Positions 7,891 to 15,564 of a stretch of 34,406 bases of DNA are shown here, piece after piece. The stretch is from the NCBI GenBank assembly GCA_005888435.1, contig VAXO01000029.1, forward strand, positions 1 to 34,406, written 5' to 3'. Origin of the DNA: Actinomycetota bacterium. GTDB taxonomy: Bacteria > Actinomycetota > Thermoleophilia > Gaiellales > Gaiellaceae. Made by a program: the position numbers and the translations under genes. How positions within the stretch are numbered: the stretch's first letter is position 1; the number at the start of each line of letters is the position of its first letter. The notes under the pieces are model-generated. The model had not been told where the DNA came from. It ran no database searches and saw nothing but the letters and a program-made list of their open reading frames with translations.

Positions 7891-9430
7891 GCACGCGCTC
7901 GTCGCCGACGCGGCGGGTGACGCCGTCGGCGTCGAAGCGCTCGAGCAGCAGCTGTGCCGTCTTGCGTGACGTGCCCAGCAGATCACGGCAGCGCCCGAGC
8001 GTGATGCGCCCGGAGCTCTCCAGTTCGCTCACGACCATCTCGCGCGCGTGGGCGTACGCGTCGGGTGAGATCGCGTAGCCGTCGCCGACGCGAACGAGCC
8101 GGCCATGCTCCTCGAGAAAACGCGCAAGCTGCGCGTCCGCGACCTTGACGGGCTCGCCGCCGAGCTGCCCTTCCAGCTCGGCCGCCTCCTGCTCGCGTTC
8201 GCCGAGCGAGCCGCGGGCGCCCGGGCGGTAGAGCTTCGACCCGCGCTGCTCGAGGCCGAGCAGCGGCAAGAGCTCGCGAGCCCACGGCTCCGTCGGCAAG
8301 GCGATCCCGGGGTCGAGAGGATCTGCGGCATCGAGCCGGCGGTCGAGCTCGCGCCGCAGCTCGACGAGCCGTTCCTCGACGCTCGGCTCCGCGACGTCAC
8401 CCGCGAAGCGCCTCGGGTCGCGGTGCCGCGGCGGCGCTGCGTCGAGGACAAGCCCGCCGCCGACGGTCGTGCCGGCGCGCAGCACGACGCGGTCGCCGCG
8501 AGCAGCGACGATCGGCGCCGCGAGGCGGAGCTGCGCAAACTTCCCGGCGCGCGCGACGCGCGCGAGCGTGGCCGACGTCCCGTGGTGCACGAGCACACGT
8601 TGCGGAATCGCGAGGCCGAGCTCCTCGAGCTCGACGTCGATTCGGTATGTCGGGGTGTAGGCCCCCGGCTGGACGAGCGCGTCGCCTCGCGCGAGCTCGC
8701 GGCGCTCGATGCCGGGGAGCGCGACGGCCACACGCTGGCCCGATTCGGCGAGGGCGACGTCGTCGTCGTGCACCTGCACGCTGCGCACGCGGACGTCGCG
8801 ACCGCCCGGCTCGATGCGCAACGTGTCCCCCGCTGCGATGCGGCCTGACCAGAGGGTGCCCGTCGCGACCGTCCCGATCCCGCGCAGCGTGAAGACTCGG
8901 TCGACGTAGAGACGCGTCGGCGCGTCGTCGCGCGGCGTCTCCCTCGCGGCGAGCGCGAGGGCCTCGCGCAAGTCGTCGAGACCCAGGCCGGTCTTGGCGC
9001 TGACGGCGACCACGGCCGCGCCGGGCACGAGCTCGCGCGCCTCCGCGAGCGCGAGCTCCAGGCTGTCCTCGTCGACGGCGTCGGCTTTCGTGACGGCGAC
9101 GACGCCGCGCTCGGCGCCGAGCAGCCGGAGGATCGCGAGATGCTCGTGCGTTTGCGGGCGCGCACCCTCGCCCGCGTCGATGACGAGGAGGAAGAGGTCG
9201 ATCCCCGACGCCCCGGCGACCATCGTGCGCACGAACCGCTCGTGCCCGGGCACGTCGACGAGCGAGAGCCGCCGTCCGTCGGGAAGGTCGAGCGGTGCGT
9301 AGCCGAGGTCGATCGAGATCCCGCGCGCCTGCTCTTCCGGCAGACGGTCGGTGTCCTTACCAGTGAGCGCGCGGACGAGCCACGTCTTGCCGTGGTCGAT
9401 GTGGCCGGCGGTGCCGACCGTCAGCGGCAT
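7862..9430 (-). CDS. selB: Selenocysteine-specific elongation factor SelB
   Basis: 522-aa GTPase that carries Sec-tRNA(Sec) to the ribosome and binds the SECIS hairpin in the mRNA. The N-terminus has G1 GHIDHGKT (9-16), G3 DVPGH, G4 TKAD and the switch region [14 protein letters not shown]. Two beta-barrel domains follow. The C-terminus has winged helices, with the last one ([28 protein letters not shown]) typical of SelB. It is shorter than E. coli SelB (614 aa), with the loss mainly in the middle winged-helix region. Start ATG 9430 is chosen because the G1 motif follows at once; it overlaps the selA 3' end by 10 bp, so the pair forms an operon. The 3' end overlaps the nitrilase gene by 29 bp. 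Confidence 0.95.
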   Translation of the reverse strand: MPLTVGTAGHIDHGKTWLVRALTGKDTDRLPEEQARGISIDLGYAPLDLPDGRRLSLVDVPGHERFVRTMVAGASGIDLFLLVIDAGEGARPQTHEHLAILRLLGAERGVVAVTKADAVDEDSLELALAEARELVPGAAVVAVSAKTGLGLDDLREALALAARETPRDDAPTRLYVDRVFTLRGIGTVATGTLWSGRIAAGDTLRIEPGGRDVRVRSVQVHDDDVALAESGQRVAVALPGIERRELARGDALVQPGAYTPTYRIDVELEELGLAIPQRVLVHHGTSATLARVARAGKFAQLRLAAPIVAARGDRVVLRAGTTVGGGLVLDAAPPRHRDPRRFAGDVAEPSVEERLVELRRELDRRLDAADPLDPGIALPTEPWARELLPLLGLEQRGSKLYRPGARGSLGEREQEAAELEGQLGGEPVKVADAQLARFLEEHGRLVRVGDGYAISPDAYAHAREMVVSELESSGRITLGRCRDLLGTSRKTAQLLLERFDADGVTRRVGDERVLRRAAARRS

Positions 9431-10692
9431 GTGAAGATCGCCTGCGCGACCTCGTCGACCTCGTCCTCGGTCAGCGTGCGGCAGTCGAGCAGCAGCCGGC
9501 CGTCGCGGACGATCCCGACGACGGGTGGGTCGCCGACGCGCAGCGCCTGGGCGAGCTCCTCCTCGACGGCGCACGCGTAGCTCGGCAGCTCGGCCAGCGG
9601 GAGCGCGCCGCCGCCCGCGCGCGCGACCGTCTGCTCGACGTCGCCGCCGACGAGCGCCGCGAGCCGTTCTGCGCGCGCGCGGACGGTCTCGGCGGGCTCG
9701 CGCAGCATGCGCAGCACCGGCACCTCGTCGGGTGTCTCGAGCGCGAGGCGGAGCGTGCCCTCGAGCGCCGCAATCGTCAGCTTGTCGGCCCGTAGGGCGC
9801 GCTGCAGCGGATGCCGGCGCAGGCGCTCGACCAGGTCGGCGCGGCCGACGACGATCCCCGCCTGCGGGCCGCCGAGCAGCTTGTCGCCGGAGAAGCAGAC
9901 AAGGTCGGCGCCCGCCGCCAGGCTCGCGCGGGCCGTGGGCTCGTCGCCGACGGCGACCAGCGCGCCCGAGCCGAGGTCGTCGACGAGAACGAGCCCGTGT
10001 TTCCGCGCCACCTCCGAGAGCTCCCGCATGGACGGCAGCTCGGTGAAGCCGACGACGCGGAAGTTCGACTGGTGCACGCGCAGGAGGACGGCCGTGTCGG
10101 GCCCCGCCGCCGCTTCGTAGTCCGCGGCGCGCGTCCGGTTCGTCGTGCCGACCTCGCGCAGCCGTGCACCGGAGCGGGCGAGCACGTCGGGAATGCGGAA
10201 CCCGTCGCCGATCTCGATCAGCTCCCCGCGCGAGACGAGCACCTCACGCCCCTCCGCGAGCGCGGCCAGAGCGAGCAGCACCGCCGCCGCGTTGTTGTTG
10301 ACGACGAGCCCGGCGTCGGCGCCCGTCAGCCGGTGCAGCAGTTCCACGACGTGCGTCTGCCGCGATCCGCGCGTGCCGGCCTCCAGGTCGTACTCGAGGT
10401 TGGAGTACCCGCGCGCCGCGTGCGCCACCTGCTCGAGCGCCGCGGTGGCGAGCGGCGCCCGCCCGAGGTTCGTGTGCACGATCACGCCTGTCGCGTTGAG
10501 CACGCGCCGGAGCCGCGGTGCGCGTGCGGCCCGGAGCTCCGCTTGCAGCTGCTCGCCGAGGTCGCCCGGATCCGACCCCGCTCGTATCTGTTCGCGCGCG
10601 CGTCCGAGAACGGTGCGCGCCGCGTCGACGGCCAGGGGGTCGCCGCTCGTCCGGACCAGCTCGTCGACGGAGGGGAGGTCGCGCAGCCTCAT
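9421..10692 (-). CDS. selA: L-seryl-tRNA(Sec) selenium transferase SelA
   Basis: 423-aa PLP enzyme that turns seryl-tRNA(Sec) into selenocysteinyl-tRNA(Sec) using selenophosphate. The family N-terminal helical part (PSVDELVR) leads to [19 protein letters not shown], then [25 protein letters not shown] and [13 protein letters not shown]-binding Lys271 sits in [13 protein letters not shown]. Length is close to E. coli SelA (463 aa). It is the first gene of a two-gene operon with selB. The ATG lies 7 nt downstream of a TACACT box, suggesting a leaderless mRNA. selD (selenophosphate synthetase) and selC (tRNA-Sec) must lie elsewhere if the pathway works. Confidence 0.96.
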   Translation of the reverse strand: MRLRDLPSVDELVRTSGDPLAVDAARTVLGRAREQIRAGSDPGDLGEQLQAELRAARAPRLRRVLNATGVIVHTNLGRAPLATAALEQVAHAARGYSNLEYDLEAGTRGSRQTHVVELLHRLTGADAGLVVNNNAAAVLLALAALAEGREVLVSRGELIEIGDGFRIPDVLARSGARLREVGTTNRTRAADYEAAAGPDTAVLLRVHQSNFRVVGFTELPSMRELSEVARKHGLVLVDDLGSGALVAVGDEPTARASLAAGADLVCFSGDKLLGGPQAGIVVGRADLVERLRRHPLQRALRADKLTIAALEGTLRLALETPDEVPVLRMLREPAETVRARAERLAALVGGDVEQTVARAGGGALPLAELPSYACAVEEELAQALRVGDPPVVGIVRDGRLLLDCRTLTEDEVDEVAQAIFTCR

Positions 10693-10699
10693 TACCGCG

Positions 10700-10705
10700 A
10701 GTGTA
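10700..10705 (-). promoter_or_regulatory. Putative leaderless -10 box of selA-selB
   Basis: On the minus strand, TACACT (TANNNT) ends 7 nt before the selA ATG, which places the transcription start at or next to the A of the start codon. No good -35 is seen. There is no ribosome site between the box and the ATG, as expected for a leaderless transcript. Confidence 0.45.
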
Positions 10706-10736
10706 GAAGCAGCGCGCCGCTGCCGATGAGGACGGC

Positions 10737-11627
10737 ATGGACGCCGCCGCAGGCCCGCTCGTCAAGGCGCGTCATGATCTCCTCCGAGGTCGCCCGGACG
10801 TGGCTCTTGCCGCGCTGGACAACGTGAGTAGCGCGGAGCTCGAGTCTGCGGACTTCTGGCGCGTTCGAGCGCTCGCGCTGTACCAGCTCGGCCGCTACGA
10901 GGAGGCTGTTCAGGCGGCGCAGCAAGGCCTGGAGCGCTCCCCCCACGACATCCAACTCCTCGACGTGCTCGCTCTCGCGAATTCCGAGCGTCGCAAGAAG
11001 AAGGAGGCGCTGCGCGCGATCGAGGCAGCGATTGACCTCCAGCCGGAGGAGGCGGTCCTGCACGCGCACAAGGCGGTCATCCTGACCCGCAATGCGTCGA
11101 ACGCGATCGGCTATGCGTCGTATCGAAAGGCTCGCGCCGCGGCGAACGCGGCGCTTCGCCTCGACCCGAGCTCACCGATCGCGCTCAAGGCTCGCGCGCA
11201 GGTGGCTGTGCTCTCCGGCGAGCGGCGCGCGCGCACGCTCGCGGCGAGCGCGCTTTCGCTCCAGCCCGACGACGAGTACGCGCATGCGCTCTACGGCAAT
11301 GCCCTCACCAACCGCGGACATGTGAGCGAGGGCCGGGAGCACTATGCCGAGGCGGCGAGGCTCGACCCACAGAGCCCGGACGCCGCCCGGCTCCTGCGAA
11401 CGACGAAGCCGTTCGGTCACATCGGCGCTCTGCCGCTCCGGCTCTACTGGCGACTCGGCCCACTCCCGGTGATGCTGACCCTCCTCGTGCTTGTGCTCGG
11501 CTTCCTCTGGCTCTTCCTGGCGACGGGCATCGTGGCCCCGCTCGCAATCGTCGCGATCCTTTTCATTCCGTTCTACTGGTACCTCGCGGTCTGCGGGGCG
11601 ATGATCCGTGGCAGCCGCGGGCGCTAA
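10737..11627 (+). CDS. TPR-repeat protein with C-terminal membrane hairpin (copy 1)
   Basis: 296-aa protein. About residues 1-225 are helical tetratricopeptide repeats (ALYQLGRYEEAVQAAQQGLERSP, LDVLALANSERRKKKEALRAIE, ALYGNALTNRGHVSEGREHYAEAARLDP). The tail has two hydrophobic segments at about 240-258 and 262-283, followed by a basic end (RGSRGR), so it is probably anchored in the membrane with the TPR arm in the cytoplasm. There is no enzymatic motif; it is probably a scaffold. It is paralogous to the gene at 11886, with near-identical first 20 residues and similar bases from about 15 bp before the ATG. GATGAGG upstream is the likely ribosome site. It diverges from selA with a 44-bp gap. 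Confidence 0.85.
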   Translation: MDAAAGPLVKARHDLLRGRPDVALAALDNVSSAELESADFWRVRALALYQLGRYEEAVQAAQQGLERSPHDIQLLDVLALANSERRKKKEALRAIEAAIDLQPEEAVLHAHKAVILTRNASNAIGYASYRKARAAANAALRLDPSSPIALKARAQVAVLSGERRARTLAASALSLQPDDEYAHALYGNALTNRGHVSEGREHYAEAARLDPQSPDAARLLRTTKPFGHIGALPLRLYWRLGPLPVMLTLLVLVLGFLWLFLATGIVAPLAIVAILFIPFYWYLAVCGAMIRGSRGR

Positions 11628-11650
11628 CCGTCAGGTGCTAGGTCCAAAAA

Positions 11651-11813
11651 GGCAGGGGTCAGACCCCGGCCTCTCCCGACACGGCCGCAAAGGCAGGGGT
11701 CAGACCCCGGCCCCTACCGACACGGCCGCAAAGGCAGGGGTCAGACCCCGGCCTCTCCCGACACGGCCGCAAAGGCAGGGGTCAGACCCTTGCATTTCTG
11801 GACGCGGCCACAG
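11651..11813. repeat. 41-bp tandem repeat array with REP-like palindrome
   Basis: Three contiguous 41-bp units start at 11651, 11692 and 11733. Units 1 and 3 are identical and unit 2 differs at about two positions. A fourth unit (from 11774) matches for 16 bp and then decays. Each full unit carries GGGGTCAGACCCC, a palindrome with a one-base centre. The array fills most of the 258-bp gap between the two TPR genes. Similar GGGGTCAGACCCC motifs recur in many genomes as REP-like elements (from memory). The rest of the gap (11814-11885) shows only the GATGAGG ribosome site of the next gene. Confidence 0.9.
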
Positions 11814-11885
11814 CTACCAGGCCGGTCTGCACGAATCGCAAGGTAGACCGTTTAGCTCCCTCGGCGTCGTGCCGATGAGGCGGAC

Positions 11886-12761
11886 ATGGACGCTGCCGCA
11901 GGTCCGCTCGTCAGGGCGCGTCACGACCTCGCGCGAGGCCGGCCGGACCGTGCCCTCGCCGCCCTGGAGCAGGTCACGGGCGCTGAGCTCGAGAGCGAGG
12001 AGTTCTGGGCGCTGCGTGCCGCTGCGCTGTTTGACGCCGGCGACGCGAGGGCGGCGGTCGAGGCCGCGCAGAAAGGCCTGGTGCACGACCCCGCCGACTT
12101 CGCGCTGCTGGACATCCTCGCCCTTGCGCAACTCGCCTCGGGGCGTAAGAAAGACGCGCGCGCGACCATCGACTCGGCGCTGCTGCTCTATCCCGACAGT
12201 GCGGAGCTGCAGGCGCACCGCGCGCTGATCCTGGCGCGTTGCGCCCAGCGGCCGTTCCGCCTGACCTCGTACAGGAAGGCGCGCGCGGCCGCCGACGAGG
12301 CGGTCCGCCTGGATCCCGACTCCGAGACCGCCCTACGCGTCCGCGCGAAGATCGCGGCGATGTCCGGCGACGCCCGCGCGGAGGTCTACGCGGCCGAGCT
12401 GCTCGAACGGGATCCCGAGAGCGAATACGCCCATGTCATCACCGGGGCGGCGCGCGCGAATCGCGGCAACGTGCGTGCCGGGCTCGAGCACTTCCTCGAA
12501 GCGGCTCGCATGGACCCGTCGGATCCCCAGCTCGCCTGGCTCGGCAGGCGCAGCCGTGCCCTACAGCGCTGGTATGCGCAGCCGCTCCTGTTCCTCGAAC
12601 GCGTGACCCACGGTCACGTGCGCGTCGGCTGGGTCGTGATCGTCCTCGTTACTCGCTCGGCGCACCTCGCTCTGCTGAACGCTGCCGCGATCGCTTTCTG
12701 GATCTACATGTGGGTCGTTCACATCCACATCCGGCGGAGCACCGGGAAGGCGCCGAGCTGA
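11886..12761 (+). CDS. TPR-repeat protein with C-terminal membrane hairpin (copy 2)
   Basis: 291-aa paralogue of the protein encoded at 10737. Both start MDAAAGPLV(K/R)ARHDL and share SYRKARAAA and the spacing of the TPR helices throughout, while the membrane parts have diverged. TPR units span about residues 5-225. Two hydrophobic segments follow (about 240-255 and 258-278), then a basic tail (RRSTGKAPS). The ATG has GATGAGG upstream, as in copy 1. The stop overlaps or abuts the start of the AAA+ gene (CTGA), so TPR2 and the ATPase are translationally coupled and probably interact. No catalytic residues were recognised. A duplication followed by divergence, with a repeat array between the copies, is the simplest history. 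Confidence 0.85.
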   Translation: MDAAAGPLVRARHDLARGRPDRALAALEQVTGAELESEEFWALRAAALFDAGDARAAVEAAQKGLVHDPADFALLDILALAQLASGRKKDARATIDSALLLYPDSAELQAHRALILARCAQRPFRLTSYRKARAAADEAVRLDPDSETALRVRAKIAAMSGDARAEVYAAELLERDPESEYAHVITGAARANRGNVRAGLEHFLEAARMDPSDPQLAWLGRRSRALQRWYAQPLLFLERVTHGHVRVGWVVIVLVTRSAHLALLNAAAIAFWIYMWVVHIHIRRSTGKAPS

Positions 12762-14017
12762 ACGTCGATCGCATCGCAGGATTGCGCGCTGCCCTGACCG
12801 CGGCGCCGGACAATCACGCCCTCCGGCTGATGCTCGCGGAGGAGCTCCTGAACGACGGACAGGCCGGCGAGGCCTTGACGGAGTACGACCTCCTGCTCGC
12901 GGCGGGGCAGCTCGATGAGCACGGCCTCGTCGCGGGCGGCCGCGCCGCTCTCGCGGCCGGACGTCACGACCGCGCACAGGCGTTCGTCGAGGCGGCGGGT
13001 GCGACCGGTGCCGTCAACGGTATCTCCGAGTTGAAGCGGGAGATCAACGACGCGCTCGGTCTCCAGCATCTCGTCCAGGTCGTGAAACAGGGCATCGGCG
13101 AGGACGGCGCCCCGCTGCAGCCGGAGCTCGAGCTCGACTCGAAGCCGGCCGTCACCTTCGCGGACGTCGGCGGTCTCGTCGACGTCAAGAAAGCGATCAA
13201 CCGGACGATCATCCTGCCGTTCCAGCGCACGGACCTCTACGAGAAGTACAAGCGCGGAGCCGGCGGTGGCGTGCTCCTCTTCGGCCCGCCGGGTTGCGGC
13301 AAGACGCTGCTTGCGCGCGCGACCGCCGGCGAGTGCGGCCTGCCGTTCTCGAACGTCAGGATCGAGGAGATCCTCGACCCGTACTTCGGAGTCAGCGAGA
13401 GCAACCTCCACGACGCCTTCGTGCAGGCACGCCGCTTCGCGCCGTGCGTCCTCTTCGTCGACGAGCTGGACGCGATCGCCTTCGCGCGGCGCAAGTTCAC
13501 AGGGAACGTAGGTCGTCCGCTGGTCGATCAGTTACTGCAGGAACTGGACGCGATCGGCGCAGACAACGAGAACGTCCTCGTGCTCGCAGCGACGAATGCA
13601 CCGTGGGACGTCGACGAGGCGATGAAGCGTCCGGGACGGTTCGACCGGATCGTGTTCGTGCCGCCGCCGGATCCACCCGCACGCGAGCGCATCCTCACGC
13701 TCCACCTCGCGGGTCGCCCGTCGGAAGACGTGGACGTCACGAAGATCGCGAGGCGAACGCCGCTGTTCAGCGGTGCCGACCTCCGCGCGCTCGTCGAGCG
13801 TGCGGTCGACCTCGTCATCGACGACGCGCTCGAGCGCGGCGAGGAGCGGCCGCTGGCCACGCGCGATCTCGAGCAGGCGCTCGACAGCATGCGACCGTCC
13901 ACGCTGGAGTGGATCGCGACGGCGCGCAACTACGTCGAGTTCGCCAACCAGGGCGGGCGCTACGACGAGGTTGCCGCCTTCCTCGTCTCGCGCGAAGCGC
14001 GAGCGTGGAAGGACTAG
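12758..14017 (+). CDS. Cdc48-like AAA+ ATPase with TPR-like N-terminus
   Basis: About 419-aa single-ring AAA+ ATPase. Numbered from CTG 12758: TPR-like helices at 5-85, linker, then the AAA core from FADVGGL (134-140). Walker A is GPPGCGKT (176-183), Walker B VLFVDE (231-236), sensor 1 is in LAATNAP (N280), and the arginine fingers are in RPGRFDR (291-297). FADVGGL and RPGRFDR are typical of the Cdc48/VAT/FtsH/proteasomal classical clade, so it probably unfolds or remodels proteins. The start is uncertain. CTG 12758 has GGGAAGG 7 nt upstream and makes a 4-base overlap with the TPR2 stop; GTG 12710 and TTG 12782 are in-frame alternatives. The frame runs open far into TPR2, but that part is shadow. 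There is no FtsH-type protease domain, so its output may go to the membrane-anchored TPR partners. Confidence 0.85.
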   Translation: MNVDRIAGLRAALTAAPDNHALRLMLAEELLNDGQAGEALTEYDLLLAAGQLDEHGLVAGGRAALAAGRHDRAQAFVEAAGATGAVNGISELKREINDALGLQHLVQVVKQGIGEDGAPLQPELELDSKPAVTFADVGGLVDVKKAINRTIILPFQRTDLYEKYKRGAGGGVLLFGPPGCGKTLLARATAGECGLPFSNVRIEEILDPYFGVSESNLHDAFVQARRFAPCVLFVDELDAIAFARRKFTGNVGRPLVDQLLQELDAIGADNENVLVLAATNAPWDVDEAMKRPGRFDRIVFVPPPDPPARERILTLHLAGRPSEDVDVTKIARRTPLFSGADLRALVERAVDLVIDDALERGEERPLATRDLEQALDSMRPSTLEWIATARNYVEFANQGGRYDEVAAFLVSREARAWKD

Positions 14018-14145
14018 GAGGCGATCGCGACCTCGAAGCGCTCCGAGCGCTCGTCGTGCCGCGACAGCAGCGCGCGGGCCTCGGGCTCGATGACCGCCTG
14101 TTCGTAGCCCTCGCCCGCAAAGGCGCGCCAGAACCGCGCGATCAT
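14014..14145 (-). CDS. 43-aa ORF resembling an internally deleted ABM-family protein
   Basis: The short ORF starts at an ATG that overlaps the stop of the LOG gene (ATGA), and nearly all its third codon positions are G or C, so it looks translated. The first residues (MIARFWR) match the start of antibiotic-biosynthesis-monooxygenase (ABM) fold proteins. The rest (AFAGEGYEQAVIEPEARALL, then a SRHDERSERFEVAI end) matches their C-terminal quarter, as I recall the family. The usual 50 or so residues between, which make most of the ferredoxin-like barrel, are absent, with no frameshift. It is either a remnant left by an in-frame deletion or a mini-protein. Its stop shares the palindrome CTAG with the AAA+ gene stop. 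Confidence 0.55.
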   Translation of the reverse strand: MIARFWRAFAGEGYEQAVIEPEARALLSRHDERSERFEVAIAS

Positions 14146-14846
14146 TGCGCGTCCGCCTTCGCCGGCGCCGCGGGCATGGCTGCGCAGCGCCGCTCGTAGC
14201 ACTCGAGCACGTACGCGACCGCCTCGGCGACGTCGTCGGTCACGCGCAGCAGCTCGAGGTCCTCGGGCGAGATCATGCCGTCGGCGAGCAGCTCGCCGCG
14301 GATCCAGGTGAGCAGCTCCCCCCAGTAGTCGGAGCCGAACAGGACGACCGGAAAGTGCAGGACCTTGCCCGTCTGGATCAGCGTCAGCGACTCGAACAGC
14401 TCGTCGGCGGTGCCGAAGCCGCCGGGGAAGACGACGAACCCCTCGGCGGCCTTCACGAACATCGTCTTGCGGGCGTAGAAGTGACGGAAGGTCATCGACA
14501 GATCGACGTAGGGGTTGCCCCGCTGCTCGTGGGGCAGCTCGATGTTGAAGCCGATCGAGAGCCCGCCGGCTTCCTTCGCGCCGCGGTTCGCAGCCTCCAT
14601 CACGCCGGGGCCGCCCCCGGTGACGACCGCCCAGCCGGCCTCGGCGAAACGGCCGGCGACCGCGCGCGCGTTCACGTAGGCGGGGTCGTCCGCGGGCACG
14701 CGCGCCGAGCCGAAGATCGTCACTGCCGGACGGTCGATCTTGTCGACCGCCTCGAAGCCCTCGCGAAATTCCTGGGCGATCATGGCGACGTGCCGCTCGA
14801 GGTCCGCCGCCCGCTCGTCGGACGAAAGGATGCGTTGGTCTTCCAT
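14142..14846 (-). CDS. LOG-family protein (lysine-decarboxylase-like fold)
   Basis: 234-aa member of the LOG/TIGR00730 family. Many of these are nucleoside-5'-monophosphate phosphoribohydrolases, known for making free cytokinins, and are often mis-labelled lysine decarboxylases. The motifs GGGPGVMEAAN (77-87) and PGGFGTADE (141-149) are both intact, with a Rossmann-like start AVTIFGSARV. Start ATG 14846 overlaps the upstream site-2 protease stop by one base (TGATG); the longer open frame above it is shadow. Its own stop overlaps the 43-aa ORF. The reaction is reasonably assigned from the motif; the physiological nucleotide is unknown. Confidence 0.9.
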   Translation of the reverse strand: MEDQRILSSDERAADLERHVAMIAQEFREGFEAVDKIDRPAVTIFGSARVPADDPAYVNARAVAGRFAEAGWAVVTGGGPGVMEAANRGAKEAGGLSIGFNIELPHEQRGNPYVDLSMTFRHFYARKTMFVKAAEGFVVFPGGFGTADELFESLTLIQTGKVLHFPVVLFGSDYWGELLTWIRGELLADGMISPEDLELLRVTDDVAEAVAYVLECYERRCAAMPAAPAKADAQ

Positions 14847-15559
14847 CACAGGCGGTGCTGCGTGACGTGCGTGGCGAGCATCCCGAGGACGAGCAGCGTC
14901 GCGAGCAGCCCGTAGAGCACGCCGATCTGGACGGCACGGGTCGGCCCGCCGCCGGGGATCGCGATCGGATACGTGCTCCCCATCGCCAACTGCTGGCCTG
15001 GCGGCGCCTCGACCGAGCGGCGCGCCAACTGGATCGAGCGCCAGACCGAGCCCCCGTCGAGGATGCCGATCGGGACCAAGTTGATCAGGTTGATCAGGAA
15101 CCCTGCGTACGCGAGCGCGCGCAGGAGGTCCGAGTTCGTCGCTTCGCCGATGGCCCAGCAGACCGCTGCGCCGATGCCGCCGTAGAAGGGCCCGGCCAGC
15201 GACACGAGCGCGTTCCGCCACGGGTTGAGCGGCGCGTCCTTGATCAGCACGTATGCGCCGAGGAACGGGATGAAGGTCGGCCAGGTCGAGTGCAGGCCCT
15301 GCCGCCGCGCCTCGAAGAAGTGCCCCAGCTCATGCACGAGGATCAGCAGCACGAAGCCAATCGCGAACCGCCAGCCCCAGATCAAGGCATAGCCGGCGAC
15401 GGCGATGAAGATGCTGAAGAACTTGATGGCTGCGAAGCTGAACTTCGCAATCAGGACGATCGCGGCGCCGATCGGCGCCCAGATCTTGCGCAGGAGGGCG
15501 CGCCAGTCCGTCCCGCCTCGCGGATGAATCGGGTCGTACTCGCGCTCCATCTCGGCCAT
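14846..15559 (-). CDS. Site-2 protease family (M50) membrane metalloprotease
   Basis: 237-aa polytopic membrane protease. The zinc site HELGH is at 76-80 inside a hydrophobic helix, and the second motif NLVPIGILDGG (160-170) supplies the third zinc ligand Asp168. There are about five hydrophobic segments, and no PDZ domain is seen, so this is the minimal form. It may cut membrane-bound substrates such as anti-sigma factors. The start is ATG 15559 (ATG 15550 possible), 5 bp after the LLM stop. It is coupled to the LOG gene by a one-base overlap. No obvious substrate gene is adjacent; the two membrane-anchored TPR proteins lie nearby on the other strand, but a link is not shown. Confidence 0.88.
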   Translation of the reverse strand: MAEMEREYDPIHPRGGTDWRALLRKIWAPIGAAIVLIAKFSFAAIKFFSIFIAVAGYALIWGWRFAIGFVLLILVHELGHFFEARRQGLHSTWPTFIPFLGAYVLIKDAPLNPWRNALVSLAGPFYGGIGAAVCWAIGEATNSDLLRALAYAGFLINLINLVPIGILDGGSVWRSIQLARRSVEAPPGQQLAMGSTYPIAIPGGGPTRAVQIGVLYGLLATLLVLGMLATHVTQHRL

Positions 15560-15564
15560 TCTGC

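Noticed and set aside
11654-11667. GGGGTCAGACCCC as an intrinsic terminator
   Set aside because: One-base centre, short stem and no U-tract; the repeat array explains it better.
11651-11813. CRISPR array
   Set aside because: Units are contiguous 41-bp tandem copies with no unique spacers, and no cas genes are present.
11790-11885. tRNA-Sec in the only sizeable intergenic gap near selA
   Set aside because: No T-loop GGTTCRA, no long acceptor stem and no CCA-adjacent pairing was found.
11608-12228. Plus-strand ORF with Gly-Ser-Asp-Pro repeats across the tandem array
   Set aside because: Its repeats simply translate the 41-bp DNA units, and it runs on as a shadow of TPR2.
12239-12757. Extension of the AAA+ protein by 173 residues upstream
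   Set aside because: It lies entirely within TPR2 in another frame and has Arg/Pro-rich shadow composition.
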